Of a stretch of DNA of 64,000 nt, positions 21,353 to 34,741 are shown piece after piece. Source of the DNA: Candolleomyces eurysporus (Eukaryota > Basidiomycota > Agaricomycetes > Agaricales > Psathyrellaceae); contig JANBPK010000706.1 of assembly GCA_027579435.1 (NCBI GenBank), forward strand, positions 62,001 through 126,000. The letters are read 5' to 3'. A program made the translations under genes and the position numbers. Below the pieces are notes generated by a model that ran no database searches, was not told the origin of the DNA, and saw only the letters and a list, made by a program, of their open reading frames with translations. Positions within the stretch are counted from its first letter, which is position 1; each line of letters opens with the position of its first letter.

Positions 21353-22554
21353 ATGTCGGCTCAGCCAACGATGATAGACGTCTACGCCCCCCNTTCCCTG
21401 GAAGTCTAAGCTCGTACGGACGCGTTTTTTTTATCCCTTTATACGAAACTAATTGGATAACAGGATGCCCAAAAAACAACAACCACCCTCTCCTCCTCAT
21501 CACCCTTCACACCCTCCTACGTCATCTCCTCAATAACCCAAAACTCTGATCCTACAGCTATTTACAACACCCGCGTCAAAGGCCGTTCTATGCTCTTGGA
21601 GAACCCTGCGAGGGATTCGAGAGCCAAGAAAGAGATGGATAGGAAGAGGGACGTTAGGAAGCGCGAGAAGGAGGTGAGGAAGGCTAGGAGGGAGACAGGT
21701 ACCTTGGGGAGAAGGAAGGGTGAGAAGAGGGGGCTGTGGAGGTTTGGGAAGGGAGAGATCGAGTGAGAGCTTCGTTCTGACCATCATGTCAGGTTTGGAT
21801 GGGGTTGTACTGACACGGGCTTTTTTTTCTTCGGTGTAGGTATACAAAGCTTTTACCCCTCCACCACCTTTGGTTAGGGTATATGTCTGAGCTTCTGGGT
21901 TTACAGTCCCCTCCCACCTCTTCGGGCTCGGTGAAGCTCACCGAGATGAACAAACAAGCTCCTTCGTCTTCCGCGATGCATCCCAAGTTCCTCAAAGCCG
22001 ATTTTCATGGGTGCGTTTTGACGGTGAAGCAATCGAAGAATCCGTGTCTAGTTGGGCTGAATGGGATTTTGATACATGAGACGGAGAATGGGTTTAAGGT
22101 TGTTACAAAGGAGAGCAGGGTTAAACGTGAGTTTGCACTAGTTCACTTAAGCTCCCATCGCTTTCTGTCAGCCTGTGGAACGCTGATATATTGCTCATTA
22201 GTGATCCCGAAACAAAACTCAATATTCTCATTCGCCGTTCCGCTTTACTCTACTCTACCACCAGCATTCAAACCCGGGATGCCGTATCCAATCCCACCTA
22301 GCCTGAACCCTGCACCTCCCCATCCTGAAAGCGACACTCCCGATACAAAAGACGCAGGAGGTTCCACGACGAACCCTTCTGATGGTCCTGGATCATCATC
22401 GTCCTTCCTAACATCGATTTTCACACCAAATCATGGCCAAACCGTTCTGGACGTCCCACATTTGGTGTTTGAGCTGTACGGCAACCAGTTTAGGTTCAGG
22501 TCGAGCGAGAGGGCGGGGAGGAAGTTTAAGCATAAGGAAACCATCGAGCTGTGA
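21353..22554 (+). CDS. pop4: RNase P/MRP protein subunit Pop4 (Rpp29)
   Basis: Four exons close in frame: 21353-21403 (with an N at 21393), 21464-21762, 21840-22126 and 22202-22554, about 329 residues. The N-terminal part has YNTRVKGRSMLLENPAR, followed by a very basic stretch. The conserved Rpp29/UPF0086 core reads LWLGYMSELLGL, HPKFLKADFHGCVLTVKQS, NPCLVGLNGILIHETENGF, IPKQNSIFSFAVPL and LYGNQFRFRSSERAGRKFKH. The protein binds the RNA of RNase P and RNase MRP and helps mature tRNA and rRNA in the nucleus and nucleolus (family knowledge). An insertion of about 65 Pro/Ser-rich residues lies between the last two core strands. First donor (GTCTAAG) is unusual; the start is otherwise well placed. 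Confidence 0.92.
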
Positions 22555-25500
22555 TTGGACGGGGTTGTACGGTGGTGGTGCGTGGTGATGTGGTCGAGCT
22601 CATGGGATAAACCCTGTGGATATGTCGTTATCCGACAGCCGGGGCCAACGTATCGGACTTGGATCTTCGGGGTCGAAGTTAGGATGTACGCATATCTCTC
22701 CGGTAGCCACGGCGGCATTCGTCTGGATAGCTGGGCTACGATGGGCCTCTGCAGCAGATCGACTAATCGCTATCTACCATCGAATGCTCTCATCAACCGA
22801 CCCTCACAAGTTCGTTCTTCCCACCAGCTTCATCTTCGCAAGGTCAACCCCACCAGACCGGGCTTAGACACTCGAGTTTCAAGTATCAGCTCTTAAGCTG
22901 TTCGGGAAGCGGTTCAGATTCCGGGTTAGGCAAGACGGAGCCGTGGTGTGGTGATGGATGTGTTCTCATGCCATGCCTTGGGATACGCTGCCCAGACTAG
23001 CAGCCAGAGGATGCTGAAAGCCTCGTCTAGATCCCACCAAGAAGCAACAAGAGATAGCCTCCATCGAGTTGCTAGCGGTTAAAAACGTATGGAGATCGGT
23101 GGTGTTATGGTATGATTCTGCCGAGCTGCAGGTTGGACATGTGTCACGCTGCAAGGAGGCGCACCAAGATTCCTCTTAAACTATAGAACATGCCTATTCA
23201 TTTGCCTACCATTCGATGAATCCCCTTCTTTGGGTGTCAGCTGCGTCTGCCCAAGTCACAGCTGACTGCAGTCTGCAGCCTGGATCGGAGCCTTGTACCA
23301 GTATCGTAGGCTTTTTCTCGGTGTATCAATGGCGGCCTGTCTATGGCATTCTCTTTCGGATTTGGTTTGCGTTTCGGTCTAACCATGCACCATTTTCAAC
23401 CGTGTGGGGATTGGTCCAGACAGTCAGTCCTATTAGGTTCCTCTTCCTCTTCCTTTCTCCCCACCTTCAGCTTTGCTTTCTATGAACGACAGGATTGGGT
23501 AGCGCTCCTTTCCCAAGCGAGCTTATTAGAAGTGTTGTCCACGAGCTCGCATCAAGGGTTGCATTCGACGGCCCCGTAGTGTGCATTGGTAAATAGGGCA
23601 TTCCGGGTCAATTCGCAAGAGAAACTCTATCTCTTAACAACCAGACGACGCTTGGCCGTCTATCGGTGGGCTTTGAAAGCTCTAAGCGCATTCGTGGAAT
23701 GGTTAGATCGTCGTACCTCCTTGATGATAAGGTATATTCCCATCTCGCCGCTGCCCGGGGTCTAATATAATGTCTCCCCATCAACAGACCTAGATCGTTA
23801 TGGAGGACTGCTATAATCCCGCAGACTCAATCACATATCGTCTGATTCTTTACTTTGTTCGACCGATGCAGGTCAGTGTCGTTCGCCCGCCTTTGCCGGA
23901 AGTCTCGACGGTCATTATTTCCGTGACTCCACAATTCGGTATTCACCTCTTCCAATATTGTCAAGAGCTGAGGTTGCGCCTCTTGTATGCACGCTCGAGA
24001 ATTGCACTGGCAGTACCCAGTTCCAATTTTAACTAATGATGGGTCTGGATCGGCCGAGAATTTAATATGAAGATCATGTTGCGCGGCCTTAGGATCATTC
24101 TTGAGGCCATTTGCGGCTAATTGGACCTACATCTCTCTTCAACATTCGCGCTTTTCGGCACCCCGAAATGATGTTCTCGCAACGCACGAAAGAGGATGTT
24201 CAGCCAATCACCAATCTTTGCACAGAACCCTGGTCCCGTTATTTATTTACGGCTTCGATCGCGCGTTTCATTCACTTTGCCTAGTTGATGATATAACTAA
24301 ATACGACACTCATCTATACAGTCACCGTCTCATTAAATCTTAGGCATGCGATCAACCCCCAATTTCTGTGCACTCAATTGCTTGCATCTAGAATCCACAA
24401 CAGTTTCGATGGGCCGCTAACAGCTGATAGTTTCTAGGCCCAAGTAGCTGGACGACTGTACGTTTAATTATTGAGGTATTCACTATTCAATGCACAAGAT
24501 CCGTCAATCCTACACTTCGAGGAGCACGACTACCAAGGTTTTGTAAGTTATGATTAGAGGGACTCTGGCCAGCCACGACCAGTGAGCAGCCCTGTCATTT
24601 TCAAACAAATGCCGTATTTGTCTGGTGCACGAAACATTCTTGAACTCGTCAGGGATCTGAGAATGGGGTATGAATTCAGTTTGGTGCGAACTGATGCCGG
24701 CATGCTATTGGTCTTGGCACGCATAGGATGCTCAGATTAGTCAAATAAATGGATTTAATGTGGCCATTGCCTCGGACTTTCCTTCGTTTGTTATCATACA
24801 GAGTCCATGGCGGAAAAAAAGGAGACCGGAAGAGTTCGGGGATATAGTACCACACATCTGTTATGCTGGGAATTTCAAGAAACTTCAAGTCGATTGAGAA
24901 GATAAAAAAAGGGCACGTTCGAAGGCGTAACCTATGTACTTCCTGGGGGTCCTTGAAAGCGACGTTACCAGAGCTGTGTGATCTGTATGAGGGAACACCC
25001 TCAGGTGACTGCCAATTCCGGAAAGAGATGGGCGCTCATTCAATCGATGCCATCACACGCTGGCGTTAAGCCGGCTTTCCCCAATTGTAGGTGATTCCTT
25101 TACCCAATACGCTCACTTCATTCAGTTCAAACTCTGACTACATGAGGAAGGGTTTAATTTGACACAAAGATAGGCTCGAGTCGCACCTCCAAAGTCAGAG
25201 TACCACTGGCGATTTAAGTGTCGACACCAGTCGACGTCATTCGAATTCCGACCTTCTGAGTGGCACCACCCCCAATTGATTAGGGAGCACATGGCGTGTG
25301 CTCCCTAAAGACACTCGTGCATAGCCATCATCGCCGTGGAGCGTGACAGTAGGTGGCTCCAAAGGCCTACGCTATCTGGGATGTTGAGTCCGTGGGGCCA
25401 CTCGAAGTCGATCAGGCGAAAGGATGAATATCGCACGGGTTCAAAAGCGGTCAGAATCGAGCCGATAGCTCAAGCACAATTAATGCTTCGCAGTCTGCTG

Positions 25501-27109
25501 ATCATTCATTGACAGATCCCTAAGGATGCTCAAACGGGCGGTTGCAGCAATGTGGAACGTTTTACGGTTCTCCCGCATGAAAGAGTTCGACCGTTAAAGA
25601 AAGACCTCGGAGTAGGTCGATCACGTTCAGCCCGACCAAACTGGCCCCAGAGGCCGCATGAGCTATATCCTCCAACCCGTGTCTTGCGGAGTCCGCGCTG
25701 AGCTGACATCTCGACGACTGTTCTGAGTCATGGAAGTTGGCCGAGACCCCCAAATTCCAATACAGGCCAGACACCTGACCCCGCTTCTTTCCAACTTCCA
25801 CCGTGGTGGCCTCTCCATTAATGGTTAGCCTCGTTCACTTGCCTACTCGAGAAAGGAAGCAATAGCTTGACATTGGCGTCGACATCTGTGTAGTAATGCG
25901 GAAACATACGAAATCAAAAGTGGAGTGGGTAAAATTGAGTGACGCGTCCGAGCGCTCACGTCGATGATGCCAATTTATCGGCGGAAGACAAATCTAAAGC
26001 ATCTCGACTTCTCGTCCTCTCTTTCACTCACCCTTGCGAATTCACAACCCTAGTATCGCCCTCCGAACAGCGGACCCTCTCTAGCGGGGGAACGCTTCCA
26101 GGAATCTGGCGGTCAGTCAGTGTATCTTCGAACGAGGTGAGAGAGGAGACAAAGGAGCAACTAGATTTAGTACTTATAGAAAAGAGATTACAATATGATG
26201 CTACGTCGCTGCGTGTATGTACGTAGAACCGAAAAAGCAATAGCAATACAAATACACGAATAGCAAGAAGGGGAAAAAAGGAAAATTTAAGTATGGGGCG
26301 CATCTACGTGGTATACGGTACAATTACAGGCAGATGGAATTGGGAGAAAACCAGATTTCGAGATAACTACGGCCCAATTATTATTCGAATATAAGTAAAG
26401 GCATTTACTTTAAAAGCGAGTTCGGAAAGGGGATGCAAAGTTGTATGTGAAAAGCGGAAGAAAGAGGTCCACAATGAAAAANGAACCGGTGCCCAAGAAG
26501 GTTCGTTACGTTTTCAATAAACCACGGAAAGCGAGTAAGAGCGGGAAAGAAGCTACGAAACATCGACACCGATTTCAGACGGAGAGACAACGGATTATTA
26601 GCCTAGCAACCAAGCAGGCATTGCCGGTGCCAGCTGGTCTCTCGAAACCAAGGGAAAGACGAGAAAGGAATGCCGAGGGGCCGGAAATACGAATCGGGAG
26701 ACAAGATTAATGCGAATCGGAGAACGCGAGAACTGAGGCCATACGGGCCCACACGCGTGAAGGTAGAAAATGTATCCATCGAGATACGGAGGCTGAACAA
26801 GTCGATAATTGAGGGAATTTTGAGAGCCGCTGACGAGCCGCGGCTCAGAGAAGTAAAGTTAGAGTTCAAGATGATGACGGTCGTCAACGCCAATGTTCTT
26901 GGTATAAAGCATCGTACTTCTCGGAGAACGGACCAAAGGACCAGGGTTCCCGAGAAATCCTGATGAATATACTGGTAAGCAACTGGACACAAAAGCCTTA
27001 GCGTAAAAGGTCAACATACCAAAAGTAGAACTCTGAGCGCTGAGATACTGTAGCGCAAACCTTGTCAGTATGCGACAAGAGTTGAGACAAGGACGAGAGA
27101 CTCACCTGT
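22555..27109. other. Gene-poor region, 4.5 kb
   Basis: No reading frame longer than about 130 codons and none with recognisable motifs, splicing partners or coding-like composition. Contains a perfect hairpin (25280-25308) and an N at 26482. The plus frame 26670-26963 has a charged composition but no family match that I can name. Confidence 0.5.
25280..25308. repeat. Perfect 12-bp inverted repeat (hairpin)
   Basis: TTAGGGAGCACA at 25280-25291, loop TGGCG, then TGTGCTCCCTAA at 25297-25308: all 12 positions pair. No run of T follows on either side, and no gene is near. Confidence 0.9.
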
Positions 27110-30100
27110 TCAAAGTGCATCACTCATTCTCCGGCTCTTGGACTCATAGTCACCCCTGCCAACCATATTGGCAGTAGCCATCCTTCTTCTCTCGGCCAGA
27201 GTAATTCCACTCCCGCTCCTGGGGAGATTCAGACCCACCAACGAATTCTGATTCGCTTGAGGTGGGGCCGAGTTTGGTGGAGGCGGGGCCATCATCGCGT
27301 TCGTACCCTTCCCAACCCCATCCAAACCCTGAGTAGACAACGGCGGAAGCGAAGCCAACGTCCCAAGGGGCGGGGGTTGAAGTGCAATAGGTGGTGAGAC
27401 CATGCTCACATCGCCACTTGCCTCCGGCGACACGGCGCTATCGAGCTTCATGGCCTTGGGATTATCGCTCTCCAGCACGCTGGACGCTAACCTCTTCGCC
27501 ACGGGCCTCTGAGGATGTTGCATGCTCACGCCCTGGCCAAACGCTGCATCAAGGCCGGCGCTACTTGTCGGCCTCGACAAACTCTCCATCGTCACATCCA
27601 CACCCAACGAAGACGCCCTAGACGCAGGCGACGCACCTCCACTTCCACTCGTACTCTCATCGCTCCCTGCTCCTGCTGCATTCCTGTGATACGGTGATTG
27701 GTGATGTAATATCATCAGCTCCCTCGCAGCGTTTGACGAAGGCCTCTGCTCCGAACCGCCATAAGGATTCCCAGCAGTTGACGAAGCATTCGACACTTCA
27801 CTCATCGACCGATCCCTCCCAACAGCAGTGGTCATATTCTGCCCAGCCGAAGACGTCTTGGATAATTGGCTCGCATTAGTAGGGTTGCCACTCCCTCCTT
27901 TTCTCCTCGTCGAAAGCCGATTCATGCTAAGGTTCATGGGGGCCTTCCTCGCGAGTACCGCAGCTTCATACGACGCCAAGTCTTCCTTCCTACTCGCCTC
28001 CTCGCGGGGATGTAAGGTCGTCCTCATCGAACTGGTCGGGCCAATCGAAGGTTGCTGCTGATAACGGTGATGGTAGCTCGAATCGCCTGGCGCCAAACCC
28101 GCTGCGTACATCCGATCCCTGTCGCCAGCCACAGGGGTCTTGTTCGACGAAGGCATAGACGCAACCCTCGGTCTCCTGAACGGAGTCGAAACACCTGCGT
28201 TATTGGTTCCAGTGGTCGAGTTGTCGGCACCCAACATCTTCTCCGAATCCTCTGCCGTCACCGTCTCGGGACCGGTCAAAGGCGTCCTCAAGTACTGCTT
28301 CCAAAACTCCCGAAGCTCCTTCGGATCCATCTCCTTCGCAGGCGTCATCCCCGTCGGCATCGCGCCAAACTGGCTGTTATTATGTTCGCCAAGTCCAGCA
28401 AGCGACGCAGCGTACGCTGCCACATTTCCACCAGGCGTCCACCCACTAAGCCCGCCCATCCCACCAGAAGTACCACCGTACGCACCGGAACCTAAACCAC
28501 CGCCGGGAGTCCCAAGCCCTAGATAACTGCTCCAATTGAGGTCTTGGACACTCGAAGGAGGTAGGGCAGCCAAAGACGAAACCGGTCGATGTATCCTGGG
28601 CCCCTCGACCATCCTCAACGCCCTCTCCCCGTCTCCCCCGCTCTCTTCTTCCTTAATCGGCATAGGCGTAGCATCTGGGTCCGCTGCATTATCTCCTCCT
28701 TGCGACGCCGCTCGTTTTCCTGCTACAGCGAGGCTGCTGGAAGAAGAAGCGGGGAAGGGGACAGCGCCACCGTGCTCGAGGTTCATATGCGCAAAGAACG
28801 GACTTCCGTCGGCTTTCTGCTGTGCAGCAGCTGCCAACCCAGCCAAATCGTCCAGAGTCATCGACCCAAAATCATTAAAGAATGTCCCACTCCCGGGCCC
28901 ACCGGCAGAGCCGGGTGGATTTGGTCCCGTGCCAGTAGATGAGCTGGTAGACGAGGCGGTACCAGGAGCGCGGGGGTACCCTCCCACTGAACTCGCTGTC
29001 GACCCAGGTCTGTCACTGCGATAGTGGTGACGACTAGACGACGAAGACGATCCAGAGCGTCCTTGGTGCGGATCGAAGCTGAACGGACTTGCTTGGTCGG
29101 CTCCGTCGAGCTGTTAAATCGGAAAAAANGGCAGAAAAAAAANCGTCAGTAAACGGTCGACCGAGAGAATAACCGATGAAATGGAAAGACAAAGCGACTC
29201 ACATAGTTCCCTCTTTCTCTCCTCCCCCTCATACTGGACGACGAATAATACCCATTCTCACTCCCACTATCCGTCGGATATCCATCCGAGATAGATCCTC
29301 TCCTCCTATTGCCACTGCCAAGCAAGCTTCCATGGCCAGCGGAAATTGGACCTCCAAACTCCTCCTCGAAAATCTCTCTGAAATTCGTAGGCGCCCCCGC
29401 TCCGGGAGGCAAGATCTCGTTCGTCGCAGCCGCCGTCCCTGTTGTTCCGCTACTGCGGAGGTAGACCGGTAAACCCGAGCTCGCCGCTGTGCCATCTGCC
29501 GGTTGTCAGTTTCGTCACAAAAGTCAAAGTGAAACCAAAGGGTCGAAAGGAATCGGAAGATGGTAGGAAAACGGTTTAGCGGGAGAAGCAAACGAAGAAA
29601 GATGATGATGCGCATCAACGGACGATGTACACCAAAGCGAAATGAATACAGAGTGAAAGAAAAGAATAGAATCAATAGAATAACGAAAGAACGAAGATGG
29701 TAAGCCGGCATAGAATGAGAACGGGAATGATACAAAACAGAACGACAACGGAGATGACGAAAGGCCAATTAACACCATAAAAGGCATAGCGCGATGTCGA
29801 GAATAAAGTCACGACACCAACAACACGGAGCCGTCAAACAAGGAAAACAAAATCAGAAAGGCAAGAAAGAATTGAATCGTCATCATCATCAACAGATTAG
29901 AGTTGAGATTGGGGTTAGAGTAGGTAAATGAAAGGAAGAGAAAAGATGGGCGGATGGGCCACAGTCACATAGACGGAAATGACCAAATGCAATTGAAAGC
30001 AAAGTGACACCGACGGGACATGTCATACCATATACCATACCATATCATGCCGGCGTGTCGAAGCAAGGACGGTCCAGAACCAGAAGAGAAGAGAAGAACC

Positions 30101-31866
30101 GTCAGAGAATTTGCCGACCGTCGTGGGTTGTCGATTGTTGAATGTTGATGTCGACATTTGTCGGCGGCGAACACGAATTGACCATCCATCCATCCACGAA
30201 AGCGGTTAGTTCGATGGAATATACCAAAGGCGGGTGCACAAAGGCCCATGAGATTGGATTAGATTGAAAGGGGTATAATCGTGCAATAAGAACGAAAAGG
30301 AAAGAAATCGGAACAAAAGAGAAAGAAAAACGAAATATACGGTTGGATGAAAAGCAACCGGTGAGACCGAGGCAGCAGCGAGGTTCCCGTCGGTTCGGCG
30401 CATCGACAGACAGCAACGGCAATACGAGAGCGTGTAGAAAACGGGGGNAAGAAAAGGTATTTTAGTTTTAAGATACTTTTNACTGGTAATAGATAAAAGT
30501 ATTACCGTGCTGCTGATGCGGGGCAAGCGTATGAGGTTGGTGCGCGTACGCATGCCTCTCCACTTGCGGATGTTGGTGGTGAGGATATGTGTCTTGTTGT
30601 TGAGGCCATCCACTCGTGCCCAAGGGTCCGCTATTACCCGTCCATGAGGACGTGTTAGACCTTGGAGGCAACGACGACGACCTGTACAAATCATCTTGAG
30701 CTCCATTCGCCGTTGTGGCATACTTGCCAGACGAGGTAGTAGCATAGTCGGCGTCCGCAGGGCTCGTCGACGCGGGGTACAAAGACCCAAACGAGAAGGT
30801 CGACGCTGTCGCACTCTGCGGGTACAACGCCTCGTGAATCGCTGCCTGTGCTTGATGCTGCGCGCCATAAACTCCAGATGACGATGCGCCAGAGGGATTG
30901 GGGCCAGCGGACGATGATAGTAGAAAATCCTCCGAGTAGATCGGGTAGCGGGATGAGCTTGATGACGTCGCCGGTGGCCCAAGACTACTCGTCGCCGTCA
31001 AAGAGCCTGGCTGCTGGACCAGTCCCGCAGGCTTGTGACCTGGGCCAACAGGTGCTGTCTGGCGGTGGAACTTGACGTATGTACACCGCAATTTCCTTTG
31101 TACGCATTTCGCTGGGGGTAAGGATAATGATAATGAGCGTCTAAACCGACGAGTGAAGGAAAGAAGAGACGCACCACAAGGATTACTCCCATCGCAAGGT
31201 AGACTACTCTGGACACACTGGTCGCAGGCTTGTTTCGATGTAGTCGCCCTGGATGCACTCGCCGAACCCTTCCTCCTCGTCGACGGGTTCGCTAACGGCT
31301 TCTCGTTTGCATGACACTTGTTCACATGTCTTGAAAGCAGATCACTGAAAGAGAAGGAAAGCAGAGAGTCAGGTCGCCGTTGACAAAGAACGAAAGGCCT
31401 CGGTGCCGACGGCAATATGAGCAGCAGCCACCGACGTCGGTCGCTCAGCTCAACTCCGACAACGGCCCGCCACCGCCAATACCGGGGGTCTAATCAAGAA
31501 ACGGAAAACAAAAAGACATACCTCCTCGCAAACTGGTCCCCGCAAAACTGACACTTGTACGGCCTGTCTCCAGTGTCTAGAGAATAACAATTAGCCTTCT
31601 AGCTCGGGTACCCAAAGCCGAGACACGATAGTGGGCCCCACTGTGTGGACTCCTCTCTCGCCCAACTCTGGCCTGGTAGGCCAGACAAGACTGAGTCGGC
31701 AGCGCGTCCATGTAGCGCGGTGGCTCCAACTCCACACCCCAACCCCGCACTCCACGATGGTGCCCTTGGTATAAAAGAGGTACTCACGAGAACGCATGTG
31801 CCTCGCAACATGCTGAGGCCTCGTAAACGTCGCTTGACATACAGGACACTTGTGGTCGCCGCCCAT
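27110..31866 (-). CDS. Transcription factor with C2H2 fingers and Zn2Cys6 cluster
   Basis: Six exons close in frame: 31866-31788, 31576-31522, 31344-31175, 31111-30506, 29486-29203 and 29110-27110, giving 1064 residues. Finger 1 uses C7, C10, H23, H27; the linker HTGDRPYKC leads to finger 2 with C35, C38, H51, H56. A Zn(II)2Cys6 cluster follows at C85, C88, C95, C101, C104, C111 (spacing 2-6-5-2-6), completed across an intron. The rest is Ser/Gly/Pro-rich and probably disordered, with a His-rich stretch before the long intron and a conserved-looking patch DPKELREFWKQYLRTPLTGP. No fungal-specific TF middle domain seen. It should bind DNA in the nucleus; targets unknown. Intron 4 is about 1.0 kb, far longer than the others. 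Confidence 0.85.
29487..30505 (-). other. Unusually long intron of the transcription factor gene
   Basis: Donor CACG|GTAATA at 30506/30505 and acceptor GGCACAG before 29486 give a phase-consistent join. The interval is strongly pyrimidine-rich on the coding strand and has Ns at its 5' end (30448, 30481). No exon with compatible phase found inside. It could hide an internal promoter or a regulatory RNA. Confidence 0.5.
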
Positions 31867-34741
31867 GGTTGCAGGTAGTAGTGGTTGGTAGTTGGTGGTG
31901 GTGGTGAGGAAAGCTGATAACAGCGGTGGCGCACGTATGTGATGTGGTACAAAGAAAAAGGGATCGAGTGGCCGAATACCAAAACCGATTGAAGCAGCAA
32001 TAATGCCAAACTATGACGATAGACGGACCCCCTGCTAGGTGATCGGGAATTGGAAAAACTCTAAACGCGCTCAGGCTGGATGCTGCTGGCTGGGCAAATC
32101 AGTCGTAGCCGGAATAGGATGCACGCTTTGTCCACTGGTATTCTAATATATCCCGCAAATCGTCCTTTCCTTCCCTTTTTTCATCCCAACCCTCGACTTT
32201 TGGGGGATCCTTCCTCTTTTGGCCTAAATAGAAGGCAGACGTCATATCCCTCTCACGCCCTGTCCGTCCTTGGCAACAGCCGTCGTCCTCCTTCTTCCTG
32301 ATGCATGCCAATACGTTACTCAACATCTTCCCAGACTAAACGAGATACGCGTGTTCATGACCCTTTGCTATACACAAGATATTTCAACCTCTTGCACCCC
32401 AACTCTCGTCCTCCCGCCCTTCGCAAGCTTCCATTCATCTCCCTTCCATGCGATCAGGGTCCTGACGTCACTACTTGCGGCTGATGGTAGCAGAGATCAA
32501 ACCACTATTCAAAGATGACGTCAGCCAAGCCCTTTTTGCACGACTCAAAAATTCGAGGGTCCGTCGTCAGAATCTCTGATGTCAACATGACCCTCCAGAC
32601 AAGTGAATCGGAAAGACTCATAGTCCCCAGATCTATCCCAACCGCCGGTTCCGTTCATCTTGCTTGCCCGCGCGCACAAGGAAGGACCCTGCCCGTTAAT
32701 TACATGCACTGATGGCATAGCGGGTCCTGGGCGGCGTAATGATGGTGGTCGGCGGGTGTAGATCCACCAAAACAGCCAAGCCGAAGAGTAACCACAACGA
32801 CTGCTCACCTGGGCGCTGCGATAGGGCAAAAGACCTCCGCCTTGGATCTGCAGATAGGCGATATACGTTAACCATAGGAAATAAGCGCAATAAAAGATGA
32901 ATATAAAGCCTGGTTCGCGTAACGATGCAAAGACTCATCAGCAGCGATGCGGCAAGCCGTATACAGCGATGGTTGCTGTGCGCATTAGGCCGCCGTCATA
33001 GTAAATTACGCAAAGAACAGAGAGGAAGCGAATAGGAAGAAATCGAGAGAAAAATAAGATAACCGGGAGCCCGACCAACGGAGAAAACACCGAAGGCGTC
33101 ATGACGGATATGAATAGGAATCTCAATGGTAGATCCTAAAATGAAATCCAAGCAGGCGGGCTTCACTGATTGGTCGACCTCGTCCATCCAATCACGTACC
33201 CGCATGTGACTTTGGGTAAACGAAAGCTTCCAGCCAATGATCATCGTGCCCACCTATTCCCATGTATCGAATCCACGTCCAGTGGGGTGGGACCGAAAGG
33301 ATAGAAGAAAGATTGAGATAAAACATAACGATACCCCATTCACCGGAGAGTCGAAAAGGAAGGATGCATACCGATCAACCAATCCCATTCCATTCCCTCA
33401 AGACGAAACCTCGGTGACGAGGGAAAAGAAGGGTGTGCCGTCATCATGCACAGCACTCGCGGTAGGACGATATGAGGCCCGAAGAAAGTCACCCCATGAC
33501 GCAGACCCTACGCGAAAATAGGCAACAAAACGAGGTATACACGTCACGCAGTGTCAAAAGCCCCTAGCACGCCTCCGTGTCAATCGTCGTCAGATCTTTC
33601 TCGTTGCACTCGTCCGTATCGGGTTCTCCTCAAGTAGAAATGGCAACTTCTGGGAAAAGAAAACGCGTACTGAAATGAAGAAGCCGCAATTCAAGGCTCT
33701 ATTGACCCCGCCTGAATGAACATTGCGGAAACAGGCAAGGACGGGAAGTCCGGGGTAAAGTCTACGGCATCCCGAGAAGCACAGGAATCGGAGAACGTGG
33801 GTGGAGAGGCATCCTTGAGATGTACGAACCACATGGTTAGAAGGCGTGCGTAGTCGCACCTTCGCCAGTTCCATAGTAACCAAAAATTGAGAACGCAGGC
33901 GAAGTCCCGGCGTGCAAAGCTCGGAGTGATATCGATGAAAGAGGAACAGGAGAATCACACCAGAGACGGTGAGGAAAGGATGTGGATGCGGACGAAGGCG
34001 ACGGAAGAAGGATGGAAGTCAGAAGGCGCTCTCTTCTCTATTTCCTCAGGCGATGCACTGCTTATCCCTGCGAANGGGAAAGATTTTAGCAGACATGGGA
34101 AACGAAAGATAGAACCGAAGCTGTGCACGTCGCATGGATCGTTCTTCCATTCATCGCGACGATCGACGCCCATCCCATTGTGAAGTAGAAGAAACACAGC
34201 CAGCCAAAGACCGACGTCAAGATGATCCCTGCTAACAAGGATAACCCGACTCGCGGAATTAAAGAATAAACGTAAAACGTCATGTCAAAAAGAAGCAAAG
34301 TATATATGATTGCGGAACGGGGGCTTTCAATCTCCCAATGGCATTGCACCAGACATGACGTTACTGGGCAGAAGAAGCGCCCACAGGAAATGTGAGAAGG
34401 AGAAGCCAATCAAATGAGAGTGGGAAGACCTCTGCCCCACCACATGGGAGACACATCCAAGACGATCGAAGATGAAAGATGACGGATCATATAAAAGATG
34501 AACAGAAACAATTAATCGCATCGACGGGGAGAACCCTGAACGGACGGAGTCCACTGCTAAGACCTTGGCGACGACGGTTCGGTGACCGGGACGCGACTGT
34601 GGCAGCCTTGGGCGATTGAAACCAACCAAGAAGCAAGAAATACAGAAATGACGAAGAAATGTCCCGATTATCGATACACGAGCCAGGGGAGTTCGAAAAA
34701 AGAGAAAGGAGCTGGAGGGGAATGAAGACTGAAACACGCAC
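31867..34741. other. Intergenic, 2.9 kb, no gene seen
   Basis: Upstream region of the transcription factor and downstream flank of the uricase. All open frames are short and lack motifs. The missing last exon of the uricase was looked for here (minus strand 34000-34740) without success. One N at 34075. Confidence 0.45.

Noticed and set aside
26441..26992. Overlapping plus and minus frames of 89-129 codons near 26.7 kb
   Set aside because: No domain, no splice partners, and coding-like composition on neither strand.
29229..29768. Minus frame of 179 codons with hydrophobic stretch
   Set aside because: Falls in the long pyrimidine-rich intron of the transcription factor and overlaps exon 5 in another phase.
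34487..34741. VFIPLQ-like string as the missing uricase C-terminal exon
   Set aside because: It starts inside the intron, a few bases after the donor, in a different frame, and lacks the expected A-P-S-G continuation.
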